A DNA stretch of 16,115 bases, taken from positions 1-16,115 of the forward strand of contig JBILNK010000096.1 in assembly GCA_044375105.1 (NCBI GenBank), written 5' to 3'. The notes under the pieces were generated by a model. That model was not told where the DNA came from and made no database searches. It saw only the letters and a list, made by a program, of their open reading frames with translations. The DNA is from JBIKLM01 sp044375105 (GTDB taxonomy: Bacteria; Planctomycetota; UBA1135; GCA-002686595). The position numbers and the translations under genes are program-made. Positions within the stretch are counted from its first letter, which is position 1; each line of letters starts with the position of its first letter. Below are positions 14,538-16,115 of this stretch, piece after piece.

Positions 14538-15485
14538 ATGGCCGAAACGTCCCCCGCCGAGGAGCTGATCCAGGGCGTCCGGCGCGGCCTGCTCGGATTC
14601 GCGCCGATCGCACTGCAGGCGGCCCGCGAAGCGAGCGCGCCCTGCTGGGCCTGGCTGCTTTCCCTGTGGGCGCCGCTGTTCGGGTACCCGCTGCTGATCG
14701 GCGACCCTCACATCCATCGCGACCCGATCACCGCGCTGGCGGACTTCTCGCCGCTGCTGGACGAGGCCCCGAGAACCAGCTGGTCCGATGGCGGGCCGTT
14801 CGAGGGATACCTCATCGCGCTGCTCCTCGGCGCTTGGCTGACGTCCGGGCTGGTCGCCTGGAGCCTGGGCAAGGAGGGCTGGCGGGAGAACGACCGGGGG
14901 CCCGGTCTGGGGCGGACTCGGCGCGCGGGGCAGGGGCTGTTCCTGTCCTGCCTGGCCCTCCTGCTGGTCCGCTTGCTGCTGGGCAGCCTGGCCCTATTCC
15001 TGCTGGCCAGCCTGCCGATTTCGCTGGTTTATCGCCTGGGAGAGGACGCGCTCGGCCCCCTGGGCATGCTGCTGATGATGGCCGTGCTCGGCCTGTTCGG
15101 GCTCGGGCTGCTGTATGTGCTGACCCTGGATGCAGCCATCTGGCTGGCGCTCTACAGTTTGGCAGCCAACCGGCGCGGCGCGGGCTCCGCCTTCCAGCAC
15201 GCCTGGCGTCTGCTGAACCACGACCCGGCCCGCGCGATCCGCGCAGTGGGTCTCTACGGCGCGGTGATCGGGCTGGGCTACGGGCTGCTGCTGCCCCTGC
15301 TGCTGAGCTGGTCCGGGGACTATCGGGACCTCGTTGGCGCCATGGCCAGCGGCATCTTCGCCTGGTGGAGCGTGCGCTATTGGTTGCACGGCTATCGAGC
15401 CCTGGGGGGCGTGTCGACCGCACCCGCCGGCGCGGAACGCCGTGCCAACCCGGCCGTGCCCCAGGCGACCAAAGCCGGTCCTTGA
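14538..15485 (+). CDS. Polytopic membrane protein, unrecognised
   Basis: The 315-residue product has about six to seven hydrophobic segments: 34-54, 91-110, 132-165 (long, probably one to two helices), 172-207 (probably two), 233-258 and 264-283. A soluble loop with several acidic residues lies between the first two (about 55-88). The segment GSAFQHAWRLLNHDPARAIRAVG (216-238) resembles the amphipathic stretch seen in integral-membrane DUF families with Trp-Arg-Leu before a His-Asp-Pro, but I cannot name the family. The tail (about 290-315) is polar. It follows the pepP-like gene by 35 nt. A TAGCAT box 6 nt before the ATG may be its own promoter. Function unknown; inner-membrane location is likely. 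The 15486-15734 gap after it has no gene I can support. Confidence 0.8.
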   Translation: MAETSPAEELIQGVRRGLLGFAPIALQAAREASAPCWAWLLSLWAPLFGYPLLIGDPHIHRDPITALADFSPLLDEAPRTSWSDGGPFEGYLIALLLGAWLTSGLVAWSLGKEGWRENDRGPGLGRTRRAGQGLFLSCLALLLVRLLLGSLALFLLASLPISLVYRLGEDALGPLGMLLMMAVLGLFGLGLLYVLTLDAAIWLALYSLAANRRGAGSAFQHAWRLLNHDPARAIRAVGLYGAVIGLGYGLLLPLLLSWSGDYRDLVGAMASGIFAWWSVRYWLHGYRALGGVSTAPAGAERRANPAVPQATKAGP

Positions 15486-15734
15486 CGGGCTCCGAGGCCC
15501 AGATCCCCCCCGCCCTTCCCTCCGCGGGACACCTGAACATTGCCTCGCCGCAGCGCAAAAGCGCGCAGCGCGCGCGCGGGTCCCGAGCCTCACCCGCTGG
15601 AGCGTCCATGAACAGCTCCCCCCGGCAGATCCCGGGCGCCCCCCCCGGTCAGCGCGGCTCCCTTTCGAAGCCGCCCCCCGGTTCCCCTTTTGGCAGCGCT
15701 CGCTGCGACGGATGGGCCGGGCCGCCCGCAGGGT

Positions 15735-15810
<76 letters not shown>

Positions 15811-15872
15811 AGGGGTACCGACCGACGCCGCCCAGGGCGGCGACCTCACCGCTGCGGGCCGGTGAGGACAGG

Positions 15873-15900
15873 AGATTACGAAAAACGGCGGGGTTATCAA
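15873..15900 (-). promoter_or_regulatory. Probable promoter of tRNA-Lys
   Basis: On the minus strand a -35 TTGATA (15895-15900, five of six to consensus) and a weak -10 TAATCT (15873-15878) are 16 nt apart in the most AT-rich stretch of this gap. The leader of about 55 nt before the tRNA contains two hairpins: 15844-15851 with 15860-15867 (8 bp), and the CGCCGCC/GGCGGCG pair at about 15826-15842. The -10 is poor, so the exact start is uncertain. Confidence 0.45.
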
Positions 15901-15929
15901 GTGCCCGGCTTCCTTCGGGGCTCTACCGC

Positions 15930-16115
15930 CGAACCGCGGGAGCCGGTCCGGGCCCCCCAGCTGCCGCGCTCGATGGTTCGGCAGGCCAGCCGAGAGGAGC
16001 GCGCACAGCCGATGGCCGGGAAGCCGGGGAGGCGGACCCCCACCGACCACCAACCGAAGCCGCGCATCGGTCGGTCCCCAGGCCGCCTCTGGACCTTGAT
16101 AGGCCTGGTGGGAAG
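15930..16115 (+). other. Possible divergent or relic 23S rRNA 3'-end sequence (runs off window)
   Basis: The last 20 bases (16096-16115) match the near-universal bacterial 23S rRNA 3' region (TTGATAGGCC-n-GGTG-n-GGAAG) with one substitution and one missing base. Upstream, other 23S-like pieces occur in the right order: CGAACC at 15930, CCAGCTGC at about 15957, GGTTCGG at 15975 and GGGAAGCC at 16018. The intervening conserved bases are largely changed, and the sarcin-ricin sequence AGTACGAGAGGACC expected just upstream is absent; tRNA-Lys lies antisense there. So a complete 23S gene cannot occupy this strand. It could be a pseudogene fragment, a separately encoded rRNA piece or chance plus assembly artefact. 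The match of the final 20 bases is observed; the rRNA origin is inferred from memory of the consensus. Confidence 0.3.

Noticed and set aside
12085..14613. 842-codon minus-strand open frame opposite the exported protein and pepP genes
   Set aside because: The plus-strand pepP frame has all catalytic residues and a Shine-Dalgarno; the antisense frame has no recognisable domain.

Overview
This is a GC-rich bacterial chromosome segment (very high GC, almost only G/C at third codon positions, so long stop-free antisense frames are everywhere). The protein complement fits a Planctomycetota-like or related uncultivated lineage: a secreted HEAT-repeat protein, a Trm112-like protein without zinc cysteines, an EboE-type TIM barrel, a TCR/Tet-type MFS carrier and several unrecognised secreted proteins. 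That taxonomic reading is an inference from gene content only.

Layout. (1) 1-4141, minus strand: a secreted HEAT-repeat protein (3296-4141) followed by a strong hairpin terminator (3171-3200), then a tightly packed unit: an unrecognised exported protein with an internal duplication (1752-2993), xseA (374-1744) and a family-2 glycosyltransferase cut by the left edge (1-377). xseA and the glycosyltransferase overlap by ATGA. (2) 4314-6475, minus strand: pabB and pabC, overlapping by GTGA, which together would make 4-aminobenzoate for folate; the amidotransferase PabA is not in the window. (3) 6560-9544, plus strand: an MFS transporter divergent from pabB, a small secreted coiled-coil protein, and a XerC-type tyrosine recombinase with all catalytic residues. 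(4) 9545-10476: a region without credible genes apart from tRNA-Glu(UUC) and its promoter. It carries a degenerate C/G-run array, a four-copy 18-bp tandem repeat and a G-quadruplex motif on the tRNA strand. (5) 10477-12034, minus strand: a Trm112-like small protein and an EboE-family TIM-barrel protein. (6) 12098-15485, plus strand: an unrecognised exported protein, an M24 Xaa-Pro aminopeptidase and a polytopic membrane protein. (7) 15486-16115: tRNA-Lys(UUU) with a promoter on the minus strand, and at the right edge, on the plus strand, a stretch that resembles the 3' end of 23S rRNA.

Most of the window is housekeeping: folate precursor synthesis, DNA repair and chromosome-dimer resolution, peptide turnover, tRNAs. 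No complete mobile element, CRISPR array or defence system is visible. The points most worth a second look are the divergent 23S-like 3' end next to tRNA-Lys, the two-copy domain in the 1752-2993 protein, the repeat/G4 region at tRNA-Glu, an EboE with no Ebo partners, PabC with Cys where the PLP-contacting Glu should be, and -10-like TANNNT boxes 6-8 nt before several start codons, which suggest leaderless mRNAs.
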